Source of the DNA: Clytia hemisphaerica
Lineage: Eukaryota > Cnidaria > Hydrozoa > Leptothecata > Clytiidae
Direction of reading: 5' to 3'
DNA length: 64,000 nt
NCBI GenBank assembly: GCA_902728285.1
Contig: CACVBU010000346.1
Location: 11,527 to 75,526 of the forward strand
Below are positions 46,132-58,637 of the stretch, in pieces (the stretch's first letter is position 1; each line of letters starts with the position of its first letter). The notes below the pieces were generated by a model, which saw nothing but the letters and a program-made list of their open reading frames with translations, made no database searches and was not told where the DNA came from. The position numbers were made by a program, and so were the translations under genes.

Positions 46132-47361
46132 TTAGAAGTATCCTTTCTTTGCTGGTACTCCATCAGTGTGACGTTTTAATTTGGTTGCTTCACCCCACCA
46201 AGCCACTTGTTGAAAAAGATCATCTAAACTCTCTGTAATAAAATGGTTCTCAGTACTTCCATCTTCGTTCACCTCTTGGTGCACCTACAAAGTGAAAAAT
46301 ATTGAAAGAAACCTACTGTAAATATTGTGGTATCACTGGTAATGGACTTGAAAGATATATAGTTAAGTAATGGCTTGAAAATTGATCTCGAAGTAAATCA
46401 GCTCGAAAATTAGAAACAGTGAAAATGATGATAAGTTACTCTCAGATTATCTCATTCCAAATATAAACAATATTATATATATGATGCAAAAGAAAAAGGA
46501 AAGCAATTAAGTTTTTCTCAACTCACAGGACATCTCTCGTTTAGGACTAGAGGAAGAAATATCCTAGGATCCTAGAAGAATGGAAAAGAAATATCAATTG
46601 AAATATTGAAATGAAGTAATGAAGATGAGATAATTCTTACAGAGGAAACAGTAGTCATATGCTTGACTGGTAGACAACCAAGTTCTGCCAAATATGGTCT
46701 TGCAGCAACACAAGCAGCTAGTCCACCTCTTGTTCCAAGGGTATAACTTATCAATCCACTTGGCTTATACTCGAAACTAAAAAACGATAAATGGTGTGAA
46801 ATTTGCACAACTTTCAAATTTATTTGATACACTGCATAGCCTGAAGATTGTACGTGAGTAACAAACAGTGTATAAAAAATAGTACAAAATTATTAAAATG
46901 TTGTTGAAAACTGTTGTAACTTTCATTATCTTTTATTTTTAGTATACCTGGGTGGTGGTAACTGGGACATTAGGTTGGTGAGTGCAGGAGGTAAATTCAT
47001 GTTGTATTCAGCAGTTAAGATAAGGAAACAATCCGATTGTTCCACTTTTTCATTCAATGTTTGAAGAATCTCAGGAGCCTCTGAACGATCTTTGTAGAAG
47101 TGTAAAGGCTTTTTCAACAGCGGTAAGTCATACTTGACAGGATCTGAAATTGAAAGAGATGGTTCAATTCATGATTCATTCTCTTATGGTGATTCTTTAC
47201 AATGGAGCATCTTAATGAAAAGGCAACAAACCTATCAGTTCAAGTTGATGTCCCTTTGGCTGCATGGTTTGATTGAATTGGGCTTGAATGAGTTTGACCA
47301 TTCTGTCTGCCATTCTTCCTTCCCGACATGATGATATAAAGCATGCAAATCTCAATGCCAT
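46132..47361 (-). CDS. NADPH-dependent FMN reductase-like protein, copy B
   Basis: Four exons: 47232-47361, 46948-47143, 46641-46776, 46132-46284; 204 residues, in frame with GT-AG borders. Exons 2 and 3 (196 and 136 nt) have the same lengths and phases as in copy A, which shows a tandem duplication. The loop is SSCREGRMADRM (10-21), so the last Gly of the loop seen in copy A is Ala here. The second motif AEYNMNLPPALTN is kept, and the third motif is TLGTRGGLAA. The C-terminal region carries VAWWGEATKLKRH. A cytosolic flavoprotein is expected from the family; the substrate is unknown. Divergence from copy A is large in the first exon and the tail, so the duplication is old. Confidence 0.88.
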
Positions 47362-50300
47362 ATTAATAAATTGGTTTTTAATAAGGAACTAAAATATGAA
47401 ACGGATTAAAGTTCTAAGCATAATTATTTTTGGTGAGTAAAAGACAGAATTTTGTATGACATTATTGAGACTTTTTGGTCTGAAGAAAACCATTCAACCT
47501 TTGCTAATCAGAAAGTCATGTTGAATAATTAAAAAGTCCAGCATCAAATCAAAACGATATTGAAAATATTAGTACACAAATGTCATCGTTTTGATATACT
47601 GGAGTTTTTAATCATTCATTATGCCAGACCTGATCAATCAAGCTTGTCAAACCAATCGAGCAACTGAACTACTCTAACCTCATTGATAGATTAAAGGTTA
47701 CTATTAAAGGTTTCCAGGGGGTTCTCTCCTCTAAAACAGACATCAATACCTTGAGATCGGGTAACTTGCATATATAGCCCTCAAATGAATGACCTGCCTG
47801 GTCATTAAAATAATTAAATCAAAACAAATCTGGATTACGGATTCAAATGTATGTCTGTTGATCATAAAAGTGATATGTCATGCACACGTATACCAAGTCT
47901 AATGGTGATAAAAGAGATTTAAATAAAAAAAATATATAATTATGTTTGAAATGTCATTATTAAAATTTAAGATTACATGTCAAGCAGCCATTGAGAAGCA
48001 TCTGAATTCCCGCCATCTTAAAAATTTATGATCTTGCATGATTTTTTATTATCCAACCACGCTGTTTATTTGCCCGCGATTCCGTCAGCAAGTTTAGTAA
48101 CTCACTAAAAATACTTGCGCTGCAAATATGAGATTCTGAAATGGTAGAGTAGAGCTAGCTGTGAGCAGAAACATTTGTTATAAAATTTTGCTTCTTTGGT
48201 TGGTCAGGGATTTGAAGTACCCTAACTTGGTCTAATGTCGACAACCATCCTCTAATTCCGACACCCTTTTTATCAGCTGAAATTTATAGAAAGATTGAAA
48301 CTATTTTTCTTTGCTTAGTGGTCAGAGAGGAATAATCCTTTTACAATCAGTGATTCAAGCTTTCATATTATTCCTCTCTCTAAAGGAGGGTGTCGGAATT
48401 AGACGCTAGGGATGTTGATATTGACCAACTTACGGTACATAATTTGAAGAAGTACATAATCACACTCACGCTGCTCACATTTTGTCGCCATTTTTTTGTG
48501 TTGTTTTTTTCTAGAGACTTTTTTTCCAGTGTGCCCAATTGATTGACATGTCAAAGTTACAGAGTGTCAATAACAGATATCACAATTTTCTGCGGAAGAA
48601 CAGACTTTTTTGATATATCTGTGTTTGGATGCTTGCGCGATCGTATTTACGATCACATTTACGCGTCTCTTGTCGCAAAGAGTTGTTCGAGTATTGTATT
48701 TACATATTTGTTATCTATGATTCACGGTTATGTTATTAATTAAAGACTTTGGAGGTTCAGTGAAATGGTGGCCGAATGGTTGTCCCATGTTTTGTCAGAT
48801 AATCCCAAGTTAGAGCAGTTGACCGTACCCAATCTCGTACGGTAGTCATTTTCCAGGTCCTTTTTCACAAAATTTCACTGTCCATTCAATAGCCATGTAT
48901 AATTTTGTTTTGAAAAGCCCACCCAATTTTAAAGATGTTTATTGTACCGTGAGATTGGGGTAATTTGCATCAGTCAGTATAGACTTAAACTTGTATATAT
49001 AAAGATTACGGGATTTCGAGTAGGGCCCGATTTTACTTTCATTTTGAGTGGTTTCATTTTTGATTTCAAGCTAACATCTTAGCAACGAGGTGCTCGCCCA
49101 TAGTTACAGAGTTTTGTGCAAAAAACTAAACATAGAAAATTTTCCAAATCCCCCATTTCGATTAATGCAATGAAAAATGAAACTTTTCTATGTTTCACTT
49201 TTTTGCACCTATTCTTCAAAATGAAAATATTTAAGATTTTAAGTTCTTCTTTTATTCAATGATTTTTTACGGCACTTTGTTGACAATCTAACTCTTGCAT
49301 CAAATTCCCGCTTTCTTCAGTAAATTGAAGATGAGAAAAAACCTAAGCCACAGATCACGGATTGAAACAAATATATGAAGGGTGGGATTTTACAGCCACC
49401 CGTCGTGCAAGGCACTGAAAGGCCACAGGTGCCAAACAGAAGGGCTGTTTGAAATACAGCAACCTCATTGGTGGAAATTTGATAAACAGCTGCAAAGGAG
49501 CACTGGGAAGTAATCAGTAGAAGAGACCACTTTCGTTTTTGTTGCAAATTTCTATAAATCTTCTCTCAGGGATTACTGGTCAATATACAAATACACATGC
49601 AGTTACATCAAAATGCCTCGAAAATGTCAATATGAAAATTGCGTAATCAGAGAACGTATGTCTCGCTCATTATAAAAAGGCCGAGACAAACTTTCAATAA
49701 TTGGATTGTAACATCGAGTTAAGTCTCTTTTGTTAAGTCACCAGGGGGTAAATAAAACAGACCTTGATACATTTATCGTTCGTTTCAACTTGACAATTCG
49801 TTTAAAACTCAGCCTCCTAAATATTTGGGGTAGGTAAAATATGTACAAAGAAATTCATACTTTTCCAAACCGGCGAATCTTTAAAAAAGAAGCGAACAAT
49901 AAAATATAATTACCCTTTCCAAATAAACCTCTTCGGTGGCGAGCGTAGTCTACTCTGACGTAATTGTAAAATTTATGTGATGGGAGTTTGACATAGTAAT
50001 GTAATGTTGTTTGGGGAATTATGAAGTTCTCTGGAATTTCGATTTTTTATGACTTCTAATGGTACTTTTTCTAATGAGTTTGATTACTCTGTTCTCACAC
50101 TTATGTCTTTTTTTCGCGTCCTTTTCCGTGATTACTTTTATTTATATTTTTAAAGACAGGTAAGAAGGCATATTGATGTAACTGACATGTGTTGTGTCGA
50201 CTTGTCAGCATTGTATTGTTGTAAAGGAAAAGATAAAAGAGGTAAGACTAGCCTAGTTTTTAATCCTGATATAGGAGTTTAAGTTTAGACTGTCAGTGGA

Positions 50301-50489
50301 GGCTAACATGCATACCCCTCAATTGAATGACCTGGTTGGTCATTGAAATACAAAGTTAAATAAAAACAAATGGTAGAGTAGAGCTGCGAGCGGAGCTGCG
50401 CAGTTCATTTGTTTTGAAATTTTTCTGCTTTGATTGGTCAGTCATTTGATGGCTATGCAAGTTTAAAGGTTCCATTTTTTAAAGATATC
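47362..50489. repeat. Nest of TACCGT-ended repeats, no gene
   Basis: Pieces recognised: 47785-47840 (AGCCCTCAAATGAATGACCT, as at 18885); 48218-48437 MITE; 48480-48700, inverted copy of 7735-7980; 48945-48975 end TACCGTGAGATTGGGG; 49030-49120, copy of 6660-6770; 49317-50290, inverted relative to 56870-57180; 50297-50460, GAGCGGAGCTGCG block. The ORFs at 48543-48743 and 49317-49547 fall inside these repeats. Confidence 0.65.
48218..48437. mobile_element. 220 bp MITE with TACCGTAAGTTGGTC-type ends
   Basis: TACCCTAACTTGGTCTAATG and CTCTAATTCCGACACCC pair with GGGTGTCGGAATTAGACGCT and ending ACTTACGGTA. An inner stem GGAATAATCC ... GATTCAAGC follows. The intact copy serves as the empty-site reference for the interrupted copy at 50490-55162. 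Confidence 0.85.
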
Positions 50490-51082
50490 TACTGTAAGTT
50501 GGTCTAATATCGACATCCCTCCTCTAATTCTGACACCCTTCTTTAGAGACAGGAATAATATGAAAGCTTGAATCACTGATTGAAAAAAGATTATTCCTCT
50601 GTGACCACTCAGTTAGTCACACTAGCGTCCCGCCGAAATGTGTATCAAAGATTAATGCTGCGAAAGCGCTATATCGTTTACTTGACTCTCAAGCAAAAAA
50701 ATGTGCCGCAAAACTTCTAAAGGGATTCATGAAAAAATAACCCGGCACTTTTTAATGAAATTAACATTTTCAAAAACTTTGAGAAATTGCCTAAAATTTG
50801 AGCCCTAGATGAAAAAATTTGAGCCAAGCCAACCTTGAAAACTAATTTGAAGATCAACTTCCCAAGAAAAAGATCTACGGGGGAGGTGGAACCCACCTAG
50901 ATCCGCGCACCGCCGGATAGGCTATCTCCGGGAAATTTTGCCGGACCTTAAACAATGACCCATTTACATGTGCAGAATTGTTTTTACTTTAGCGTATAAA
51001 CAAGGCCTTAAAAATCGAAGCACTGTCTCGGGAATTGAATGAAAAATTTTGGTTGGTTGATTTTGGCTGCTGCACGTTTTAT

Positions 51083-51250
51083 TTTGTTTTTTTTCAATTC
51101 AATTCAAAACATATATTTACCCGAAGGAAGGGACACCAAGTTTAGAAACCTAATTACAAATGGTGCAACCTAATAAAGAAATGAAAACTATTAAAATAAA
51201 ATAAAAGTTTTGTAAAATCTAATCTAAATAAAATCTAATGTTAGTCGTAT
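51083..51250 (-). mobile_element. Probable LINE 3' end (minus strand)
   Basis: Read on the minus strand, this gives AACTTGGTGTCCCTTCCTTC, GGGTAAATATATGTTTTGAA, then TTGAATTGAAAAAAAA: a conserved-looking 3' UTR with a short AATTG-type microsatellite and an A run, as in many jockey/CR1-group LINEs. No coding part is attached. Confidence 0.45.
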
Positions 51251-51412
51251 GTTTTTTAAATATACTTATGTTAAATATTTACATTTTTAGTTTTTTAGTG
51301 AAAAATATATACATCTAAGAAGCATTCTGTGTGCAATTACTGTTCCTGATGAGGGGGTGGTTGAGGGGCATATTTATTAAGGTAGAATTTTCGGACATGT
51401 GATACTAAGTCT

Positions 51413-54400
51413 AGTGGTTCAAGGATTTCGACAACTTCCACACTTTTCTTAGCAAAAAAATAAATCACAGATTTAAAATTATTGGCATCACTGAAACTAG
51501 AATTCGTTCAGAGCATATTGATTTCCCTATTGAGGATTATAAATCTTTTCATACACCCACTGAGGCTGAAGCTGGTGGTTCTTCACTCTACATTGATGAA
51601 AATCTGAAGCCTTTTCGAAGAAATGATCTTGAAAACCTCCTTTATGTCCCTAAATTTCTTGAATCAACTTTTGCAGAAGCCTTTGTTGGAACATCTGATC
51701 TGATTGTAGGTTCAATCTATAAACACCCAACACTCAAAATTAAAGATTTTTTACCCAAATTTGGTATTCTCCTTGATAAAGTAAGCAAAGAAAACAAAAC
51801 TTTAGTTTTATTAGGGGATTTCAATCTAGATCTTCTTGAGTTTGAATCAAAACCTGAAATTTTCGAATTCCTTGATATCCTCAGTAGTTATTTAATCAAA
51901 CCACACATAACCCTTCCTACAAGAATCACTGATAAATCTAGAACATTGATAGACAATATTTTCATTTCTCCAACACCTTACTGCACTAGTAGTGGCAATT
52001 TCATTACTGGAATAGCTGATCACCTTTTACAATTTTGTATTTTTAATAATTCTCAATTCGATAACTTATCTGATAAAACAAAAGGCTATTACAAAGATTG
52101 GAAAAATTTTAACCAACAAAATTTCAGTAATACTTTCAATGATTTCAACTGGGAAGAAATTTTAAAAATTGATCAAAATGACCCAAATATTTCATTTGAT
52201 AACTTTTACAGCAAACTTACAGAATTGATTAATGAGAATGTACCCATTAAAAAAAATTCCAAAAAGCAAAAAAAGAAAAAATTAAAGCCATGGGTCACAA
52301 ATGGTATATCTACCTCAATGTCAGTCAGAGATAAACTTTTAAAAAAATCCATCAATGCTAAAGATCCAATCAATGAAGCTAACCTACGTCAAAAATACAA
52401 ATTTTATAGAAACTTAATCATCAATTTACTGAAAGCCAGCAAAAAGAATTATTTCAAAAATTATTTTACCTAAATTCTACAAACCCTAAAAAAACCTGGG
52501 AAGCTATAAATGAAATCATATACAAAAAGAAGAAGGAACAGTCTAATATTGTCTTAAAAAACTCTTCTAAAAAAACGAAATCATTTCTGAGCCTACTGAA
52601 GTTTCTAATGAGTTTAATAAATTTTTCACTACCATAGCAACTAAAATTCAAGCTGAGATACCAAACATTGGAGATTTTAAAGAATACATAAAAAGACCAA
52701 CATCAGGCAACTCATTTTTCTTTACCCCAGTTAACAAGGATGAATTATTAAACATTTTCAAATCCCTAAATCACAGTAAAAGCTCAGGTGATTTTAGTAT
52801 TCCTGGTAAAATTTTTGACACAGTTCCAGACTCCCTTGCAACTATTTTTAGAAAAAAATCCTAAATCTCACTTTTCAAACTGGAATTTTTCCAAACTCCC
52901 TTAAAACTATTAAAGTAATCCCAGTTTTCAAAAATAAGGGATCTAATCAGGATGTTGATAACTACCGTCCAATTTCACTATTATCGAACATTGATAAAAT
53001 ATTTGAAAAACTTGTTTTCTCAAGATTAATGTCTTTCCTAGATTTCCATGATATTCTCTCAGAAAGACAATTTGGCTTTAGAAAAAATCATTCTACAAAT
53101 CTTGCTCTAATCTCTCTTACTGAAGAGATTCGTAGGTCACTAGATGATAGCAAGTTCTCCTGTGGTGTTTTCATTGATCTGAAAAAAGCTTTTGACACAG
53201 TTGACCACAAAATCCTACTCAAGAAATTAGAACTCTATGGTATCAGAGGTATTTCCCAATAATTGGTTTCAATCATATCTTTCTAATAGAATTCAATATG
53301 TTTCATATTCAGGTGCAAATTCAAACGCACGTAAAATCTCAACAGGTGTTCCTCAAGGTTCTGTTCTAGGCCCTCTTTTATTTTTAATTTACATTAATGA
53401 TCTATGTAATGCAATTGAACATTCCCTAACCTCCCTTTTTGCAGATGACACGAGTCTAATCTACTCAGATAAATCTCTTATTAACATTGAAGAAAGTATC
53501 AATGCAGATCTCCAAAATCTTTATATATGGCTTTGTGCAAACAAAATCCTTTGAATGTAGCTAAAACTAAAATTTTACTTTTCAGGAATGTACACAAACA
53601 AATCAAACATAATCTTCAGCTTTCGATTAATAATATTCCCCTAAACTTAAGCGAATCAGTCAAATACCTTGGTGTAACTCTTGATCACTTTTTAAATTGG
53701 AGAATAAACACAAACGATCTATGCTCTAAATTAAGTAGTGCCAATGGAATAATTTCTAAACCCAGACATTTTGTTCCTCTATCTACACTACTTCAGATTT
53801 ATTATGCTCTATTTTTTTCGCATCTTAATAATTATGCTTGCCAAATCTGGGGTCAAAAACATAACTATAATGTGGAAAGAGTCTTTAAACTTCAAAAACG
53901 ATGCTTACGAATCATGACTTTTTCTGATTTCAATGCTCACTCTAGTAAAATCTTTTATGAACTTAATCTTCTTAAAATTTCTGATCACATTAATCTACTA
54001 AATATAACTCTTGCTCACAGGATCTTATGTGGCTTTTCTCCAATTAGACTCAAGAATCTTTTCTCTCTAAACTTTTATCAACATAAACAAAGAACCAGAG
54101 GGAAATCAGTGCGTCTTCTTTTCAGGCCCTCTTTCAGAACTTTTATGTATGGTACAGAATCTATCACCTATAGTACCATTGTCCAGTGGAATGATTTACA
54201 ACAGAATTTTCCTGCTTATCCCTTGACTGACTTAACTGGTTGTGAACTTAGGATAAACTTACACAATTATCTTGTATCTGATTACTAATTGCTTTGATTG
54301 AACAGTGACAGTAAAGCTATAAAACTTTTATTAATTTTTTTTTTTTTTTTTTTCTTTGAATTACTTTCAAAATTCACCTTTCAAAATCATGTTTCCATTT

Positions 54401-54520
54401 TGATATACCTAAATACATATTTAATTTATTCATAATGATCTCATTATTGATATATTACATATTATTACTACTACAATCATGAAAAATAAAATACTACTAC
54501 TACTACTACTACTACTTATG
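51413..54520 (+). mobile_element. 5'-truncated LINE ORF2 (endonuclease and reverse transcriptase), pseudogenic
   Basis: The frame opens after the TGA ending at 51402. The apurinic/apyrimidinic-type endonuclease runs 51421-52050 with ITETR near 51496 and LGDFNLD near 51814; the domain's first strand is missing. The reverse transcriptase follows with YRPISLLSN (about 52960), RQFGFRKNHSTN (53060), FIDLKKAFDTVDHKIL (53170), GVPQGSVLGPLLF (53347) and the catalytic FADDTSL (53440). The C-terminal region ends YLVSDY at TAA 54288. It is broken by stops or frameshifts near 52473, 52560-52600, 52860, 53262 and 53554, so it is dead. A 3' UTR with poly-T and an (ACT)n tail near 54492-54513 follows. Jockey/CR1-group LINE is the likely class. 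Confidence 0.88.
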
Positions 54521-54950
54521 GAGATTTTTGTCATCGTGATGCTCTTGTAAGTTATTCCACTGTCGTGAAGCTAGCCGTGTAAGCGAGTGAAGGCCAAAGG
54601 TTGTTGTGTTAACGTTTTTGATGAAGAGAAGGCTGATATGGTTAGCTCTAGTCTCAATGTCATGAGGGATTAAGGAAATGGAGAAAGTGGAAAGGCAATC
54701 GGAAGGCAGATATCTGTTGAGATAGCGATATATAAACATGATGTTAAGAGTTTCAACAAGATCGAAGAATTTTAGGATTTTGAGTTCAGAGCAAGTTACG
54801 GTAACTGATGCTCTGGGTTCTTGGAAAGTCATAAGCCTGATTGCTGTATTTTGCAGGACCTGGATTCTATGTGTCACAGTATTATCACAAGTAGATACTA
54901 TTATCAGTATTTCCAACTTTCAAGTTTTAATTAATATTGTCTTGCGAACC
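54512..54950 (-). mobile_element. LINE ORF2 C-terminal fragment, opposite strand
   Basis: The minus strand encodes the region after the RT domain: HRIQVLQNTAIRLMTFQEPR, ELKILKFFDLVETLNIMFIY, RYLNRYLP and SRQWNNLQ. It is the counterpart of KLQKRCLRIMTFSDFNAHSS and ELNLLKISDHINLLNITLAH in the plus-strand LINE, but clearly a different family member. It meets the plus-strand LINE tail to tail at the (ACT)n tract. Confidence 0.75.
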
Positions 54951-55642
54951 TGATTCAGGTAACTCTCATCCTTGTTGTTGAAATGTATCCTGTAGATGAC
55001 TGATGTTGTTTTTTTGTGACAGCTTAATTTCCTAGTGTGACTAACTGCCACTAGCCAAGGAAAACAGTCCAGACAGTTTCAACTTTTCTATCAATTTCAG
55101 CTGATAAAAAGGGTGTCGAAATTAGAGGGAGGGATGTTGACATTAGAGCAAGTTATACGGTATATACGTACCTAAAAATTTTATAAATCTTAACTGATTA
55201 CCTTTATCAGAAAAATTACCACCTTGCCACACACACAGCAAAACTCCCCACTCTACACTCCCCAAGGCTCGTCCACCACACAATCCAAAAAAATATTTGG
55301 TTTTATTTGCTGTTTCTTTCGATGTGCGAAAAAGCATCGGATTTTTGCTATTTACAGGTGAGTATGGGCAGCACGTATCGCCTACTACGCCCTCTACGCC
55401 GCCCTTCTCATTTTTATTGTTTTAAAACCTGGTCGCCCAAAACGTTTTCATTCACCCTTTTACTCGGAATTCGGGAATAACCGAAAGTGAAACTGAATAA
55501 GAGAAACCATGCTGACATTAGACTAGTAAACTAGTCGTTGAAAACAGACCCATATATCAAGCTCCAAATAAAAAGATAGTAACATTGAACATGGGAACAT
55601 ATAAATAAATGAGCATTTATAAAAACGAGTCTAGGTAATTTT

Positions 55643-56257
55643 CTAGTTGGTGAGTTGGGGAGTTTGGGAGTTGCTAGTTTCGAGTTGGGATGTTCGTAAA
55701 ACTTTACGGCGACCGAAAATTTTCTAATTTAAACTAATGTAGCCCAAAAGTACAAATTTCAAATTAGCCAGTACCAAACATATTATTGACTTTAAGATCA
55801 TGAAAATGGTAATGTGCTGGCTAGCAAAGCCAAAATACTTAGTACTGTTATGTCATTGTCATAATGCCATAATGCTGACAACATGACAAGTTCTTTTTTG
55901 TCATTTTATCATTGGAATTGAAACTTTTTAATAAAAATTTTGATCACATTATAAAATACAATGGGTCTAAAGTCACTTTAATCAAGAATTATATTTATAC
56001 TCAATATGATGCAGGAAATATAATTGGATATGAATTGGCAGTAGAAAATAGCTTTCCATGCTCTCAGCGCACGTGTTTAAGGCAAATAAGCATATTACAG
56101 GTGGTATATGTATTATACGTATTATATGTGTTATATATTACTCTCATATTACATTTACTTTCAAAATCGTACTTTTGATGTATGTTATTCTTTTTCGGTA
56201 GCCGGTAATTTTTTAACTCCCCAACTCGAAACTAGCAACTCCCTAACTCGCGACTAG
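55643..56257. mobile_element. 615 bp MITE with CTAGTTGGTGAGTTGGGGAG ends
   Basis: The left arm (CTAGTTGGTGAGTTGGGGAG, then GGGAGTTGCTAGTTTCGAGT, TGGG) pairs with the right arm (CCCCAACTCGAAACTAGCAA, CTCCCTAACTCGCGACTAG). The interior includes a short plus-strand ORF (55912-56178) without a domain. Confidence 0.82.
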
Positions 56258-56607
56258 AATAGTTTCCAAACTCTATAAAAACGCAATAAACAGAAAGAAA
56301 AATAAATGCAATCCCGCACGGGTCGGGTCAGACATGATACAGTCTCCTTACGATCTTAGGTGAAGAAAAAAAGGCGTTGGAAGTAGCTTCTTCTAGTCGG
56401 TTATTTTCCTTTTCTCTCACGCGCGCTGAATATTTAATTAGTATTTACATTATTTGATTGAAATTTTTATTATAAGGTTATAAGTAATAACCGACTAGTT
56501 TAGTAGTCTATGGTACTCTATGCTGACATATGCTTACAGCTGAAAGTTCAGTGAATCTCTGGAATCTAAACCTTGCAAAAACTTGCAAAAGCCAGCCAGA
56601 AAAGTAG

Positions 56608-56879
56608 ATCCTAATATAGGAGTTTAAGTTTAGACTGTGAGATGAAAAGCTTTTAGCTTTTTTATATCTTTGAGATTATTTCTCTAGTAAACTAGTAAAA
56701 CTCTCGAGAATAAATAATATATGATGGATGAAAAGGCAGTCTCGGGTAAGAATATTTTCATTTATTTTACATCTATTCTCGAGAGTTTTACTAGTTTACT
56801 AGAGAAATAATCTCAAAGATATAAAAAAGCTAAAAGCTTTTCATCTCACAGTCTAAACTTAAACTCCTATATCAGGATT
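56608..56879. mobile_element. 272 bp hairpin element with about 105 bp arms
   Basis: The arms are almost perfect inverted copies: CCTAATATAGGAGTTTAAGT, TTAGACTGTGAGATGAAAAG, CTTTTAGCTTTTTTATATCT and GTAAACTAGTAAAACTCTCG. Its outer 25 bp also ends the repeat at 50263-50292. Confidence 0.88.
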
Positions 56880-57222
56880 AGAAATTAGGCTAGTCTTACC
56901 TCTTATCTTTTCCTTTACAACAATACAATGCTGACAAGTTGAAACAACGCATGTGTACAATTAATTGACAAATAATCCCTTACAGAAGTTTATATCGAAA
57001 TCTGCTTCCCATCGCTCCTTCGCGCAAACAATGAGGTTGCCGCATTTCAAACGACCCTTCTTTTTGGCACACGTGGCCTCTCACTCTCAGTGCCTTGCAC
57101 GACGGCTGGCTGGAAAATCCCACCCTTTCTATTCGCTGAGTTATCAAAACAAATTTGTTGTCAAAGAGATTTAACAGTAAGTGAAAATACAGGCCAGGGC
57201 CAAGTTAGGGCAGTTGACGGTA
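56870..57222. repeat. Inverted counterpart of 48800-50290
   Basis: Read on the minus strand, it gives AAAGGAAAAGATAAGAGGTA, AGACTAGCCTA (as at 50225-50260) and GGGTGGGATTTTCCAGCC, CGTCGTGCAAGGCACTGA (as at 49381-49420). The end GCCAAGTTAGGGCAGTTGAC, GGTA at 57222 matches CCAAGTTAGAGCAGTTGACC, GTA at 48832. The copies differ greatly in length. Confidence 0.7.
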
Positions 57223-57752
57223 ATAATCGTGATTTATTATAGAAATCTTTCAAATAAATACATGTTAGAACTGCAAGAAAAAAGTGGGTTTTTTTCCTCT
57301 GGGATTTGCATGATATTAACGAAAGAAAATTCATCCAATAAAGGGAGTGAAAGATAGATTTTAGACACGTACATTTTACTAATTATTTTTTGAATCGAAT
57401 CTCCTTGGTAGGATTTGAAGGCTATCAAAGTTGCGCGTTCTAGCGCGGTTCACCTGGCTTTCACAGAAATGACAGATTGAAGCCTAAATTTACCGCGCTA
57501 AGTTTCGAAAAAATATCACTCGAAAACAAAGGTATCGCTAGATTCAATCCGTCGTCAAAAATACAGCGACTTTCTCTTGCCTGAAAAAAGGTTCGAGATT
57601 CGACTTTAACCCTCCGGGCTTAAACTTCATTGGGTACACCTGCAGTAAACCTTCAGTGTAAAGAGATAGAAAAACAGCTTCTTGAAAACAATGAAAATAC
57701 AACTCGTCATATACCAGTTCCTTTGCCCTGAAGGGAGAGTTTGTTTCGGTTA

Positions 57753-58076
57753 GGCGAGACCAATTTAATTTGTTGTTCTACGGGCAGATCGTCAGCAAAA
57801 AATGAGTCGGTCGGTCGGTAAAATAAAAATAACATTTTCATTAATCAAGGAAGGTAATTAGGCTTTAAGTAATATTTTAAAATAATCTCTTGGTCGAAAA
57901 TTTTTCATGTATAGAATTTATGTTTCTAGATTATTTTAAATTTTTTTATGTCTGAATTTTTTTAATGACTAGTAATAGAAATTTGTGTCATAGGAAATTT
58001 AATATTTTATTTTTTCGTTTGCGGCAAATGCTGGGTCGGTCGCGCCCGTAGAACAACAAATTAAAAAGGTCTCGCA
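57753..58076. mobile_element. 324 bp MITE with GCGAGACC ends
   Basis: GCGAGACCAATTTAATTTGT, TGTTCTACGGGC is mirrored by GCCCGTAGAACAACAAATTA, AAAAGGTCTCGC. The subterminal motif GTCGGTCGGTCGG occurs on the left and GGGTCGGTCGCG on the right. Confidence 0.85.
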
Positions 58077-58637
58077 TTAATGAATTTCCTTTGTTATTGA
58101 TAAAAAATCTGCATAATTAGCGTGATGTGACGAAATTCGTTTGTTTCGAGTCTAATTATGCGTAAAGTTTAGGGTTTATATTTTCGGAACATTTCACTCA
58201 GACCAAAAGATACCTATATTTTCCTGCTCAGAATTCCCTAGCATTTTATCGAAACAATTTAATATCACGTGGTGAGAATTTTTTAGACAAAAAAATAGTA
58301 TAAAATTTGTTACTTCACACTGAAAGTTTGGAAATCCACTTTTTATGATCATAGCATATAGAAACCGGCCAATTTTTTGGATCAAAGCAAAAACTTTTTG
58401 ATAGAAACGATCAAAACACTTTGGGTAATCATAGAGGCTGTCTTCTTTTTACACTTCTCCGAGTAAATCAAGTCTACAGCCGGTTTTATAATCAGAGAGT
58501 CACGGGTTATTTTTCAAAGAATATTTCTTGAAAAAGAGCAATAGGAAAGTCCCTTCTAATTTATATAAAATAATGTACATGTTTGAACGGAAAATGCGGC
58601 GATGTTGTCAGTTTTGTTGTGTAATATATCTCCATAG

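Larger units (their letters stand above)
50610..55047. mobile_element. 4.4 kb CAGT-ended insertion with 5 bp target duplication
   Basis: A perfect 16 bp inverted repeat, CAGTTAGTCACACTAG (50610-50625) and CTAGTGTGACTAACTG (55032-55047), is flanked by the exact direct repeat CCACT (50605-50609 and 55048-55052). The host MITE confirms the borders. The interior carries LINE sequences on both strands and no recognisable transposase. A CAG start with a 5 bp duplication is like the other CAGT units at 9574 and 11262; hAT-5-like membership is inference. Confidence 0.85.
50490..55162. mobile_element. Copy of the 48218 MITE family, split by a 4.4 kb insertion
   Basis: The left part, 50490-50609 (TACTGTAAGTTGGTCTAATA ... 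TTATTCCTCTGTGACCACT), and the right part, 55048-55162 (CCACTAGCC ... CAGCTGATAAAAAGGGTGTC ... ATACGGTA), together make the same about 230 bp layout as the intact copy at 48218-48437. The interruption is the CAGT element 50610-55047. Confidence 0.82.
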
